This document shows positions 26,099-35,372 of a DNA stretch of 64,000 nt, one piece after another; the first letter of the stretch is position 1; every line of letters starts with the position of its first letter. Source of the stretch: Bacillus rhizoplanae (GTDB taxonomy: Bacteria > Bacillota > Bacilli > Bacillales > Bacillaceae_G). The notes under the pieces are model-generated. The model saw only the letters and a list, made by a program, of their open reading frames with translations, made no database searches and was not told the origin of the DNA. The translations under genes and the position numbers were made by a program. The stretch lies in NCBI RefSeq assembly GCF_917563915.1, contig NZ_CAKJTI010000011.1, positions 32,219 to 96,218 of the forward strand, written 5' to 3'.

Positions 26099-27307
26099 TT
26101 ACTTTTTCTCTACTTCTCCTTCTTGTCTTCCTGGATATTTTTGCTCTGCAAATTTATAAATATATACTTTTGCAAATTTATTATCACCCTTGCTATCAAA
26201 CCCTACGTTTGTTACCGCTCCTTCAAAATTATTTGTTTTCCGAACAGTATCGCGTACTTGTTCTCGAGTTGGCATTTTGTTGTTATTTGCTTTAATCGCA
26301 TCTTCCACTCCTTGCAGGAGTACACCCGCAGCATCATACCCATAAGCCGAATATCCTTCTACCTCTTTATTAAATTTGCTCTTATAATCATCCGCAAATT
26401 CCTTTCCTTTTTCCGTTGTTTTCGGGTCAGCAGCGATAGAAGTGTAATACGTGTTCTCAATAGAGTTACCTGCAATTTCTACCATCGTTGCTGAATCCAT
26501 ACCATCACCGCCCATAAACGGGATTGTAAGGCCTTTTTCACGTGCTTGCTTCACTAACAGTCCACCTTCTGCATATAGACCACCAAAGTAAATTAAATCA
26601 GGGTTTTTCGCGAGTACTTTATTTAACACACCGTTAAAATCTTTTTCTCCGACCGTAATAGATTCATAACCTGCAATTGTTCCACCTAATTTTTCAACTT
26701 CTGTTTTAAATGCTTTAGCTAAACCTGTTCCATAAGCTGTTTTATCATCAATAATAAAAACGTTTTTTGCCTTCAGTGTTTTCAATGCAAACTCTGCCCC
26801 GGCAGGGCCTTGAAAATCATCTCTTGTACATATACGATTTACTACTTTCAAATTACGATCCGTTACTTCAATAGCAGTATTTGTAGGTGATACCATAACA
26901 ACATTGTTTTTCTCATACACTTCAGAAGATGGAATTGCAACTCCTGAATTCATATGTCCAACGACACCAAGTATTTCTTTATCCGCACCAATAATCTGTG
27001 CGTTCGCAACACCTTTTTTCGGATCAGCTTGATCATCATATGGCACAAATTTTAGTTCGTATCCTAATTTTTTAAACTCTTCTTTTTGTTCTTCTATTTT
27101 CAGTTGTGCACCAAGTTTAATTGCTTCCCCTTGCGTTGCAGAACCACCAGAGAGCGGTGATTGAGTCGCAATTTTTATGACCTTTCCACCCCCACCTCCC
27201 GTACTTGCTGTATCAGCATTACCATTTGTTTTATCACTGCATCCTGCTAATAAACCAAACACACACACTGCAGAAAGAACAAAAGCAAAATTTTTCTTTT
27301 TTATCAC
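26099..27307 (-). CDS. livJ: Branched-chain amino acid ABC transporter substrate-binding lipoprotein
   Basis: A 402-residue lipoprotein with lipobox LAGC, Cys at residue 23, followed by VIKIATQSPLSGGSATQGEA. It is the first gene of the livJHMGF operon and delivers substrate to LivHM. The start is a GTG at 27307 with GGGGG seven bases upstream. A perfect 41-bp palindrome lies 17 bases before the start. It is a close paralogue of the protein encoded at 19535-20722. Confidence 0.92.
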   Translation of the reverse strand: MIKKKNFAFVLSAVCVFGLLAGCSDKTNGNADTASTGGGGGKVIKIATQSPLSGGSATQGEAIKLGAQLKIEEQKEEFKKLGYELKFVPYDDQADPKKGVANAQIIGADKEILGVVGHMNSGVAIPSSEVYEKNNVVMVSPTNTAIEVTDRNLKVVNRICTRDDFQGPAGAEFALKTLKAKNVFIIDDKTAYGTGLAKAFKTEVEKLGGTIAGYESITVGEKDFNGVLNKVLAKNPDLIYFGGLYAEGGLLVKQAREKGLTIPFMGGDGMDSATMVEIAGNSIENTYYTSIAADPKTTEKGKEFADDYKSKFNKEVEGYSAYGYDAAGVLLQGVEDAIKANNNKMPTREQVRDTVRKTNNFEGAVTNVGFDSKGDNKFAKVYIYKFAEQKYPGRQEGEVEKK

Positions 27308-27323
27308 CCATATACCCCCATTT

Positions 27324-27364
27324 TATTATTTAACTAAATATTTTAAATATTTAGTTAAATAATA
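27324..27364. promoter_or_regulatory. Perfect 41-bp palindrome upstream of livJ
   Basis: Twenty-base arms TATTATTTAACTAAATATTT and its exact complement flank a single central T at 27344. It lies just before the livJ ribosome site. It could be a repressor operator or a 5' UTR hairpin; there is no T tract suiting termination of an upstream gene in this direction. Confidence 0.55.
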
Positions 27365-27414
27365 ATGGAAGTGTTTTATTTGTACAACTACTATTCTTCA
27401 GACAAATTTAGACA

Positions 27415-27449
27415 AAAACGCCCGACTCATATAATGAGTCGGGCGTTTT
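27415..27449 (-). terminator. Terminator after parC
   Basis: AAAACGCCCGACTCAT and ATGAGTCGGGCGTTTT form a 16-bp stem with a 3-base loop, immediately past the parC stop. Confidence 0.9.
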
Positions 27450-27450
27450 C

Positions 27451-29874
27451 TTACTGTTCTTTTTTCTGCGGCCACGTTTCCACAACAAGACCAACATCAC
27501 TTACATCTATTAATAAACTTCCGTTACTGTAACGATCTTTATTACGAAGTGTATTCGGATCAATTTCTTCTATTATTTGCTTTTCTGTTCGCATACAAAC
27601 AACTTCATCTGCTCGAACAACTTCTACACCGACGATACGGTATGGATTCTTTTTCAATTCTTTAAAGATAACGAGTCCTCGTTTTGCTCTCGTCGATTTT
27701 TCAATTTCTGTTGCTTTTAATCGTTTTACTGCGCCTCGTTGCGTAACGAGAACGAGCTGATCTTTCGCAGAATTGATAGGAAGACCGCATACAACGTAGT
27801 CATCTTCCTTCACATTCATTCCTTTTACACCAGCTGCCCGCACGCCAACTGGACTCACTTCTTCTTCATTGAAAACAAGTGCATATGCACCATGCGTTGC
27901 AAGAAGAATATCTTGCGTTCCATCTGTAACAAAAACATCGACGACTTCATCATCTTTCTTTAAATTAGTCGCGACAAAAGCACGTGAATAACGCTGCACT
28001 TTATATTGACTTAATTCTGTTTTCTTAATCATTCCATTTCTAGTCACAAACGTAATAAATCGCTTCTCTTCTTCAAAATTCGGAACAACAGTTGCAAAGA
28101 CGAGTGTTTCATCTCGGTCAAGTGAAACAATATTCGCAACATGCTGACCTAGATCTTTCCAACGAATATCTGGCATTTCGTATACTGGAAGATAAATATA
28201 GTTTCCTTTACTTGTAAATAAAAGAATTGTCGCGGTTGTATTTGTATCGAAGCGTTCGAGTAAGATGTCGCCCTCTTTCATACCGAAGTCTTTTCCGTTC
28301 GATGCATTATGTGAGCGCCAACCAGTTCGCTTTACATATCCTTCTTTCGTTACAGTAACGATGACATCTTCATGTGGAATCATCACTTCCACATCAATTT
28401 TAATTTCTTCAATCTCTTCTTCAATTACAGCACGACGATTATCACTATACGTTTTCTTTACTCTCTTTAAGTCCGATTTAATCACTTGAAGAAGTCTTTT
28501 TTCACTTTGTAAAATCGCTTGTAATTCTGTAATTTTCGTTTGTAGCTCTTCGGCCTCTTTTTCTAATGCTGTAATATCTGTATTTGTTAAACGGTACAAT
28601 TGCAGTGATACAATTGCTTCTGATTGTGCTTCTGTAAAGGAGAATCTTGCACATAAATTATTTTTCGCATCACGTTTATCTTTAGAAGCACGAATTGTTT
28701 CAATGACTTTATCTAAGATTGATAAAGCTTTCATCAAACCTTCCACGATATGCTGACGATTTTCCGCTTTTCGCAATTCATATTGCGAACGACGTGTTAC
28801 AACTTCTTTTTGATGCCCAATATATGCATCTAAAATCTTTGGTAATGTCATTAATGTAGGGCGGCGATTATGAATTGCTACCATATTGAAGTTATATGGT
28901 ATTTGTAAATCTGTATTTTTATATAAATAATTTAAAATACCTTCTGCATTTGCATCTTTTTTCAATTCGACAACAATACGAAGACCTGTACGATCCGTTT
29001 CATCACGAACTTCAGCAATTCCATCTAATTTTTTATCTAAACGTAGCTCATCCATTTTCTTTACAAGATTTGCTTTGTTTACTTCGTAAGGAATTTCTGT
29101 AATTATGATTTGCTGCTTCCCACCACGAATCGTCTCAACTTCCGCTTTTCCGCGGATGATAATTTTTCCTTTTCCTGTTTCATATGCCTTCTTAATCCCA
29201 TCAAGCCCTTGGATAATCCCCCCTGTCGGGAAGTCCGGCCCTTTAATCAGCGTTAATAAATCGTCTACAGTACTGTTTGGTTTATCAATTCGCAGCATTG
29301 TTGCATCGATAACTTCTCCAAGATGATGTGGTGGAATTTCTGTTGCATAACCAGCTGAAATTCCCGTAGATCCGTTCACTAAAAGATTTGGAAACATAGC
29401 TGGTAATACAACTGGCTCTTCACTTGTATCATCAAAGTTTGAAACAAATTCCACTGTTTCTTTATCAATGTCACGTAATAACTCAGAAGCAATTGGTGAT
29501 AAACGAGCCTCTGTATAACGCATCGCCGCTGCCGGATCACCATCGACACTACCATTATTTCCATGCATTTCAACTAATACATTTCGTACTTTCCAATCTT
29601 GACTTAAACGTACCATCGCTTCATACACGGACGAATCACCATGCGGATGATAGTTACCAATTACGTTACCAACTGTTTTGGCAGACTTACGAAACGGCTT
29701 ATCATTTATATTTCCTTCTACATACATAGAATATAAAATACGACGTTGTACTGGTTTTAAACCGTCGCGTGCATCTGGAAGCGCACGGTCTTGAATAATA
29801 TATTTACTATAACGTGCAAAGCGGTCACCAAGCACATCTTCAAGCGGGAGGTCATGAAACTTCTCTGCTTGCAT
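27451..29874 (-). CDS. parC: DNA topoisomerase IV subunit A
   Basis: An 807-residue type IIA topoisomerase subunit that cuts and rejoins DNA to decatenate chromosomes. The active-site Tyr is Y120 in [12 protein letters not shown]. The quinolone-resistance region [11 protein letters not shown] shows S81 and E85, the usual sensitive-state residues. A coiled-coil tower follows near 430-490 and the C-terminal beta-pinwheel repeats begin at about residue 495. GGAGGTG precedes the ATG, which lies one base after the parE stop. The pair forms an operon ending at a strong terminator. Confidence 0.96.
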   Translation of the reverse strand: MQAEKFHDLPLEDVLGDRFARYSKYIIQDRALPDARDGLKPVQRRILYSMYVEGNINDKPFRKSAKTVGNVIGNYHPHGDSSVYEAMVRLSQDWKVRNVLVEMHGNNGSVDGDPAAAMRYTEARLSPIASELLRDIDKETVEFVSNFDDTSEEPVVLPAMFPNLLVNGSTGISAGYATEIPPHHLGEVIDATMLRIDKPNSTVDDLLTLIKGPDFPTGGIIQGLDGIKKAYETGKGKIIIRGKAEVETIRGGKQQIIITEIPYEVNKANLVKKMDELRLDKKLDGIAEVRDETDRTGLRIVVELKKDANAEGILNYLYKNTDLQIPYNFNMVAIHNRRPTLMTLPKILDAYIGHQKEVVTRRSQYELRKAENRQHIVEGLMKALSILDKVIETIRASKDKRDAKNNLCARFSFTEAQSEAIVSLQLYRLTNTDITALEKEAEELQTKITELQAILQSEKRLLQVIKSDLKRVKKTYSDNRRAVIEEEIEEIKIDVEVMIPHEDVIVTVTKEGYVKRTGWRSHNASNGKDFGMKEGDILLERFDTNTTATILLFTSKGNYIYLPVYEMPDIRWKDLGQHVANIVSLDRDETLVFATVVPNFEEEKRFITFVTRNGMIKKTELSQYKVQRYSRAFVATNLKKDDEVVDVFVTDGTQDILLATHGAYALVFNEEEVSPVGVRAAGVKGMNVKEDDYVVCGLPINSAKDQLVLVTQRGAVKRLKATEIEKSTRAKRGLVIFKELKKNPYRIVGVEVVRADEVVCMRTEKQIIEEIDPNTLRNKDRYSNGSLLIDVSDVGLVVETWPQKKEQ

Positions 29875-29875
29875 G

Positions 29876-31840
29876 TTATTCCACCTCCGTTGCTATAATC
29901 ATTTCATTTTCTAAAATATTTCCTTCTTCTTGCATACCAAATTGAACATTGCGCTCAATCCATTTACGGCGCGGTTCTACTTTATCCCCCATCAATGTAG
30001 CAACCCGACGATCTGCTCGTGAAGCATCATCAATTTTAACGCGAATTAACGTGCGCGTCTCTGGGTTCATCGTTGTTTCCCATAATTGGTCCGCATTCAT
30101 TTCACCAAGACCCTTATAACGCTGTAGAATATAACCTTTTCCGACCTTTTTCGTGACACCATCAAGCTCTTCATCAGACCAAGCGTATTCAATGACTTCA
30201 CTTTTCCCCTTTCCTTTACTCACTTTATATAAAGGAGGAAGTGCAATAAATACTTTACCTGCCTCAATTAGCGGCTTCATATAACGATAGAAAAATGTCA
30301 ATAGCAGTACTTGAATATGCGCACCATCTGTATCGGCATCCGTCATAATAACAATTTTGTCATAATTGATATCTTCAACCGAAAATTCCGCTCCAACACC
30401 GCCACCAATTGCATAAATAATCGTGTTAATTTCTTCATTTTTAAAAATGTCAGCAAGCTTTGCCTTTTCTGTATTAATAACTTTACCACGCAGTGGAAGA
30501 ACAGCCTGGAAGCGACGATCACGGCCTTGCTTTGCAGAACCGCCTGCAGAATCACCCTCTACTAAATATAGCTCGTTCTTTTGTGGATTACGTGATTGCG
30601 CTGGTGTCAGCTTTCCGCTCAATGTTCCTTCTGAACGTTTTTTCTTTTTGCCGCTGCGCGCTTCTTCACGCGCCTTTCGTGCTGCTTCGCGAGCTTGCGC
30701 TGCTTTAATTGCTTTTTTCACAAGAAGCGTTGCCACATCTGGATTTTCTTCTAAAAAATACGCTAAATGCTCTGATACAACAGCATCAACAGATGAACGC
30801 CCTTCACTTGTTCCAAGCTTGCCTTTCGTTTGTCCTTCAAACTGAAGCAATTCTTCTGGGACACGAATGGAAACAATTGCAGCTAATCCTTCACGAATAT
30901 CCGTTCCTTCTAAGTTTTTATCTTTCTCTTTTAACAAAGAAACTTTGCGCGCGTACTCGTTAAATACGCGTGTCATTGCTGTTTTAAATCCAGCTTCGTG
31001 CGTACCGCCATCTTTCGTACGCACATTATTAACAAAGGAAAGAATGTTCTCAGAATACCCATCGTTAAATTGAAAAGCTAATTCTGCTTCAATTCCGTTT
31101 TGCTCTCCAGTAAAATATACAACTGGGTGTAAAGAGTCTTTCTCTTCATTTAAATATGAAACAAACGCTTCAATTCCCGTTTCATAATGAAAAACATCTT
31201 CCAAATCGTTACGTTTATCCTGAAGTACAATTTTCATACCTTTTAATAAAAATGCTGATTCACGTAATCTCTCGCATAACGTTTCATAGTTATAATTCGT
31301 TGTGCTAAAAATTGTTCGATCTGGTTTAAAATGAATTGTTGTCCCTGTATCTTTCGCTTTTCCAATTTTCTCAAGCGTTGTAACTGGAACACCGCCATTT
31401 TCAAAGCGTTGTTCATATACGTAACCATCTCGTTTAATTGTAACAATAAGCCATTCAGACAGTGCGTTTACAACTGAGGCACCAACACCGTGCAAACCAC
31501 CGCTCGTTTTATAACCGCCTTGTCCAAATTTACCGCCAGCATGAAGTACAGTTAAAATAACTTCTGGCGTTGGTTTTCCAAGCTTATGCATTCCTGTCGG
31601 CATACCGCGCCCTTTATCTACTACACTTATACTATTATCTTTATGTATTATAACTTTTATTTCATCGCCAAATCCCGCTAACGCTTCATCAACGGAGTTA
31701 TCTACGATCTCATATACTAAATGATGCAATCCGCGGCTATCCGTACTCCCGATATACATACCCGGGCGTTTCCGAACGGCTTCAAGACCCTCTAGCACTT
31801 GAATTGCATTTTCATCATATTGAAACTGACGCTTAGCCAA
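29876..31840 (-). CDS. parE: DNA topoisomerase IV subunit B
   Basis: A 654-residue GHKL ATPase subunit. It has [12 protein letters not shown] (N box), KGRGMPTG and [15 protein letters not shown] (ATP lid), then the TOPRIM parts [19 protein letters not shown] and [12 protein letters not shown] choose TTG 31840 since family proteins begin [17 protein letters not shown] and GAAAGGGG lies eight bases upstream. A frame back to 31876 would add 12 residues without a ribosome site. It forms the active enzyme with ParC, encoded next. Confidence 0.95.
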   Translation of the reverse strand: MAKRQFQYDENAIQVLEGLEAVRKRPGMYIGSTDSRGLHHLVYEIVDNSVDEALAGFGDEIKVIIHKDNSISVVDKGRGMPTGMHKLGKPTPEVILTVLHAGGKFGQGGYKTSGGLHGVGASVVNALSEWLIVTIKRDGYVYEQRFENGGVPVTTLEKIGKAKDTGTTIHFKPDRTIFSTTNYNYETLCERLRESAFLLKGMKIVLQDKRNDLEDVFHYETGIEAFVSYLNEEKDSLHPVVYFTGEQNGIEAELAFQFNDGYSENILSFVNNVRTKDGGTHEAGFKTAMTRVFNEYARKVSLLKEKDKNLEGTDIREGLAAIVSIRVPEELLQFEGQTKGKLGTSEGRSSVDAVVSEHLAYFLEENPDVATLLVKKAIKAAQAREAARKAREEARSGKKKKRSEGTLSGKLTPAQSRNPQKNELYLVEGDSAGGSAKQGRDRRFQAVLPLRGKVINTEKAKLADIFKNEEINTIIYAIGGGVGAEFSVEDINYDKIVIMTDADTDGAHIQVLLLTFFYRYMKPLIEAGKVFIALPPLYKVSKGKGKSEVIEYAWSDEELDGVTKKVGKGYILQRYKGLGEMNADQLWETTMNPETRTLIRVKIDDASRADRRVATLMGDKVEPRRKWIERNVQFGMQEEGNILENEMIIATEVE

Positions 31841-31954
31841 ACTCCTTGCCCCTTTCCTACCCAAAAATAAGAACATATGTTTTCTATTATAGAATAACGC
31901 TTTTTACTCACTTTTGGCAAGTTACGTTATTTCTTTTATATACTATTTTCATAA

Positions 31955-31981
31955 GAAAAATCCTTGCTTGTCACAAGGATT
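31955..31981 (-). terminator. Terminator after small membrane protein gene
   Basis: AATCCTTG and CAAGGATT form an 8-bp stem, with TTTTTCTTATG following on the minus strand. It separates the small gene from parE. Confidence 0.7.
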
Positions 31982-32049
31982 CCTCTACGCTACTATTTCA
32001 GAAAAGTAATCGTTTGTCAACGAAACATGGATATGTATTCCAAAAACAA

Positions 32050-32163
32050 CTACATACTCCACCATTTTATAATCAACAAAATGATAATAATCCAAAATGG
32101 AGTGACAAGCAACAATCCCCAAAAACAACCTTTGAAAAACTTCATGATGAACACCTCGTCCAT
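32050..32163 (-). CDS. Small single-pass membrane protein, 37 residues
   Basis: It reads MDEVFIMKFFKGCFWGLLLV followed by TPFWIIIILLIIKWWSM. The hydrophobic stretch fits one membrane helix with a basic N-side. GGGAGGAG precedes ATG 32163, and GAGGTG precedes an internal ATG at 32145, so a 31-residue form is also possible. A terminator follows it. No family recognised. Confidence 0.5.
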   Translation of the reverse strand: MDEVFIMKFFKGCFWGLLLVTPFWIIIILLIIKWWSM

Positions 32164-32211
32164 CTGCTCCTCCCTAATGAATAGGAGCTCAATACACTTC
32201 ACAAATACAAT

Positions 32212-32362
32212 CTATCCCACTATTCTTGAGCAGTATCCTCCTCAAAATCCAGAGCGAAGCGAGGAAGATAGGCGGGGAATAACTCCCCGTAAAAGTCCGA
32301 TTGGTGAGGGCTTTCCATCATTGGGAAGCGAACCGCCCCTAATGATGGAAGTTTCACTTTAC
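32212..32362 (-). repeat. bcr1 element, diverged full-length copy
   Basis: It begins TCTATCCCACTATTC and ends GGAAGTTTCACTTTAC, with the internal CGTAAAAGTCCGATTGG. The terminal TTTAC (32358-32362) contains the TAA stop of yneT. Confidence 0.8.
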
Positions 32363-32772
32363 CTTGTCATTGCATGTTCAACTTTAATGCAACGATCCAT
32401 AATGACAGTATAGCCTTTTTCTTTCAAAAAACGATACGTTTCTTCGTCTTGTATACCTAATTGTGCCCAAAATATATCCGCTTCAATCTTAGCAAACTCT
32501 TTGGCAACATCCATTAAAAACTCAGAACGACGGAATACATTGACGATATCAACATGCTCTTTTATTTCAGCCAATGATTTTACCGCTTTTTCTCCTAATA
32601 CTTCACTAACCTTTGGATTAACAGGAATAATACGGTACCCTGCATCTTGCATCGCTTTTGACACCATGTAAGAAGTACGATCTGGATTATCAGATAATCC
32701 GACAACTGCAATAGTCTTACTATTCTTTAAAATCTCTCCAATTTCCGCACGAGTTGGATTTTCAATTGTCAT
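32359..32772 (-). CDS. yneT: CoA-binding domain protein YneT
   Basis: A 137-residue Rossmann-fold CoA-binding protein: IAVVGLSDNPDRTSYMVSKA (residues ~20-39) and GYRIIPVNP, then FRRSEFLMDV. Its B. subtilis counterpart lies beside parE too. The biochemical role is unknown. GGAGGG precedes the ATG. Its TAA stop is supplied by the end of a bcr1 element, and the HtrA gene upstream ends in its own terminator. Confidence 0.88.
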   Translation of the reverse strand: MTIENPTRAEIGEILKNSKTIAVVGLSDNPDRTSYMVSKAMQDAGYRIIPVNPKVSEVLGEKAVKSLAEIKEHVDIVNVFRRSEFLMDVAKEFAKIEADIFWAQLGIQDEETYRFLKEKGYTVIMDRCIKVEHAMTR

Positions 32773-32808
32773 ATGTAATCCCTCCTGTTAATTTAGTATA
32801 GCCGATAA

Positions 32809-32843
32809 AGAAAGTCTCTTTCAACATGAAAGAGACTTTCTTT
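32809..32843 (-). terminator. Terminator after htrA-like gene
   Basis: AAAGTCTCTTTCA and TGAAAGAGACTTT form a 13-bp stem with a 3-base loop; both sides are T/A-rich. Confidence 0.85.
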
Positions 32844-32844
32844 A

Positions 32845-34053
32845 TTAATTCGTTCCACTTTTATCAGCTAATGTTACTGTTTTCTTGATTTTCTCACCAT
32901 TTCGATATGCTGTCACTTCTATTTTATCGCCAACTTTTTTCTTCTCGTATAAATATTTACGGAATTCAACTGCATTATCTATTTTTTGGTCATCCAAGCC
33001 AACAACAACATCATATTGCTGCAATCCTGCTTTTTCTGCCGGTGATGCTGGATCAACTTGTCTTAACAGAACTCCATTTGTTACATCTTTTGGTAATTTA
33101 AATTGTAATAATGCATAACTTGGGATTTCATCAAGACTCATTACTTGAACACCCATAACAGGTCGTTTTACCTCACCATATTTTTCAAGAGAGTCAAGTA
33201 CTGGTTTTGCTACATTAATTGGAATCGCAAAGCCAATTCCTTCTACTTCTTGCTGTGCAATTTTACTAGAGTTAATACCGATTACTTCACCATTTTGATT
33301 GAATAGTGCACCACCGCTATTCCCTGGGTTAATCGCAGCATCCGTTTGAATAACTTGTGCTTGCCAATCAGCACGGTTGTCCCCGTTAATATCAACTGGG
33401 ATTTCACGATTTTTGCTACTGATAATACCTTCTGTTACACTTCCATCGAAGCCAAGCGGATTACCAATTGCAATCGCAGGTTCTCCCGCACGAATTTTAT
33501 CTGAATCTCCAAGAGTTGCAACTTTATTAATATTCTTTCCATCAATCTCAACGACAGCTAAATCTAACCATGGATCTTTTCCTACTAACCTTGCGTCAAC
33601 CTTCGTTCCATCACTTAACTTCACTTCTAATTTATTTGCACCCTCTACAACGTGGTTATTCGTTACAATAAGTGCTTTATCTCCAACTTTTTTATAAATA
33701 ACACCTGATCCTGAACCAGCTTCAGCTTCTTGTCCGTTCGCTTGAGGCGAAAATGGATCTACATTTTTTTGGAAATTAATTACACCTACAACTACATCTT
33801 TTGCTCCTTCAACCATACCTGCAAGGTCTGTTTCACCCTTTGCTTTATTAGAAACTGGAATCGCCGTTCCCTCTACTTTTGATTGTGAAACCGCGCTGTT
33901 ATTTATCCAAGGCATATACGGTACTGCAAAACTAATCGTAACTGCACCAATAACAGCACCGACAACTCCTGTAAAAAAGTATCCTTTTTTGCTGCGTGAT
34001 TTTACTGTTTCTGTATAGGCTTCATTCATCTCTTTTTGATCGTAGTATCCCAT
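32845..34053 (-). CDS. htrA: HtrA/DegP-family membrane serine protease
   Basis: A 402-residue envelope quality-control protease. A cytosolic N-terminus of ~23 residues precedes one membrane helix (about 24-44). The trypsin-like triad is H134 (TNNHVV), D164 (PWLDLAVV) and S246 (NPGNSGGAL). A PDZ domain covers about residues 300-395. Paralogues in Bacillus degrade misfolded secreted proteins. It has its own promoter; the response regulator gene lies 173 bases upstream on the same strand, so regulation by that protein is possible. Confidence 0.9.
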   Translation of the reverse strand: MGYYDQKEMNEAYTETVKSRSKKGYFFTGVVGAVIGAVTISFAVPYMPWINNSAVSQSKVEGTAIPVSNKAKGETDLAGMVEGAKDVVVGVINFQKNVDPFSPQANGQEAEAGSGSGVIYKKVGDKALIVTNNHVVEGANKLEVKLSDGTKVDARLVGKDPWLDLAVVEIDGKNINKVATLGDSDKIRAGEPAIAIGNPLGFDGSVTEGIISSKNREIPVDINGDNRADWQAQVIQTDAAINPGNSGGALFNQNGEVIGINSSKIAQQEVEGIGFAIPINVAKPVLDSLEKYGEVKRPVMGVQVMSLDEIPSYALLQFKLPKDVTNGVLLRQVDPASPAEKAGLQQYDVVVGLDDQKIDNAVEFRKYLYEKKKVGDKIEVTAYRNGEKIKKTVTLADKSGTN

Positions 34054-34144
34054 ATTCTACTTATCCCCTCTCTGCTTAAATCGTATTTTTAGTATAATCA
34101 CGGTTTGTGTTCTTTCTGTGAACTTATCGTGAAATCCAAACAAA

Positions 34145-34173
34145 AAAATACTATTTTATTTCATAATTGTCAA
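34145..34173 (-). promoter_or_regulatory. Probable promoter of htrA
   Basis: On the minus strand TTGACA (34168-34173) and TATTTT (34145-34150) are 17 bases apart, about 90 bases before the htrA start. Confidence 0.6.
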
Positions 34174-34226
34174 GTACAGAAAAATTGTACATATAATTAT
34201 AAAGATGTATAAATAGGCACAAATAT

Positions 34227-34904
34227 TTACTCTTCGAACTTGTATCCTACACGAATAACTGTACCAATATGTGTTGCTTTATCTCCTAATTTATTACGAA
34301 GTTTCTTAATATGAGTATCTACTGTACGATCATCTCCGAAGTAATCATACCCCCAAAGTTGATCTAATAAATGTTGACGGGATAATACAATCCCTTTATT
34401 CTCCATTAAATAAACAAGTAGCTCAAATTCTTTATGCGTTAATATAATCTCTTCATCGTCTACCATTACAGTACGCGACAAACGATTCACATCGATACCT
34501 GCCAGGGAAAGTGTATTCTCTTCAGCCTGACCTAACGCACCGTCCGCACGTTTTAATAATGTTTTGGCACGTGCAACTAAAATTTTCGGACTAAACGGTT
34601 TTGTTACATATTCGTCTGCTCCTAATTCAAAACCAAGTAAAGTATCATCCTCATCAGAACGAGCTGTTAACATAATGATTGGTACCGCTGATTCTTTTCT
34701 TACACGTCTACATACAGACCAGCCGTCAATTTCTGGTAACATAATATCTAATATAATTAAATCCACTGTATGCTCAGCAAAACGTTCTAATGCTTGCTTT
34801 CCATCTTCAGCTTCAATCACTTCAAAGCCCTCATTACGAAAATAATTGCTAACAATTTCTCGTAATCTTCTTTCATCTTCAACAAGTAAAACTGTTTTAT
34901 TCAA
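34227..34904 (-). CDS. OmpR/PhoB-family response regulator (orphan here)
   Basis: A 225-residue regulator. The receiver has the acidic pair E9/D10, phosphorylation site D53 (LIILDIMLP), T80 and K102 (VTKPFSP). The winged-helix domain (about 128-225) includes LTHKEFELLVYLMENKG and DDRTVDTHIKKLRNKLGD. The start is a TTG at 34904 with AAAAGGA upstream. It begins only 15 bases after nrdG and no sensor kinase gene is in the window, so it looks like an orphan regulator read with the anaerobic reductase genes. Confidence 0.88.
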   Translation of the reverse strand: MNKTVLLVEDERRLREIVSNYFRNEGFEVIEAEDGKQALERFAEHTVDLIILDIMLPEIDGWSVCRRVRKESAVPIIMLTARSDEDDTLLGFELGADEYVTKPFSPKILVARAKTLLKRADGALGQAEENTLSLAGIDVNRLSRTVMVDDEEIILTHKEFELLVYLMENKGIVLSRQHLLDQLWGYDYFGDDRTVDTHIKKLRNKLGDKATHIGTVIRVGYKFEE

Positions 34905-34919
34905 TTCTATCCCGTCCTT

Positions 34920-35372
34920 TTACTCCTTCAATCGAATAATACGTTGATTTGAACTTCCGCGAAACGGTAGTGTAAGATTTCGTTTCTCTAGCTCAAACCT
35001 TCCATCTACTAATACATCTGCATACTGTAACAATTCTATCATATCATTATTTCGTGAATTTTGTATCTCCTCTAATGTATAACCTGTATAAATCCATAAA
35101 TTTTTTTTCATTTTTTTCACCGCTTTTGCTATTACTTTTACTTCAGTAGCTTGAAAAAATGGATCTCCACCAGAAAATGTTACATCCGTAAGGGGATTTT
35201 TTTCAATCTCTTTTATTATTTCCTCTTTTGTCATCTCAGTTCCATTACAAATATTCCAAGACTGTGGATTATGACAGCCAAAACAACGATGCGGACAGCC
35301 TGCAAAAAATACGACTGTCCGCAATCCTTCTCCATCTACTACACTATCATGAATGATATTCATTACTCTCAT
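34920..35372 (-). CDS. nrdG: Anaerobic ribonucleotide reductase activating protein (radical SAM)
   Basis: A 150-residue radical SAM enzyme that installs the glycyl radical on NrdD. The 4Fe-4S motif C26-x3-C30-x2-C33 appears in FAGCPHRCFGCHNP, and TFSGGDPFFQ is the SAM-binding GGE-like motif. The start codon overlaps the nrdD stop (ATGA), so the two are translationally coupled. It is needed only without oxygen. Confidence 0.93.
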   Translation of the reverse strand: MRVMNIIHDSVVDGEGLRTVVFFAGCPHRCFGCHNPQSWNICNGTEMTKEEIIKEIEKNPLTDVTFSGGDPFFQATEVKVIAKAVKKMKKNLWIYTGYTLEEIQNSRNNDMIELLQYADVLVDGRFELEKRNLTLPFRGSSNQRIIRLKE

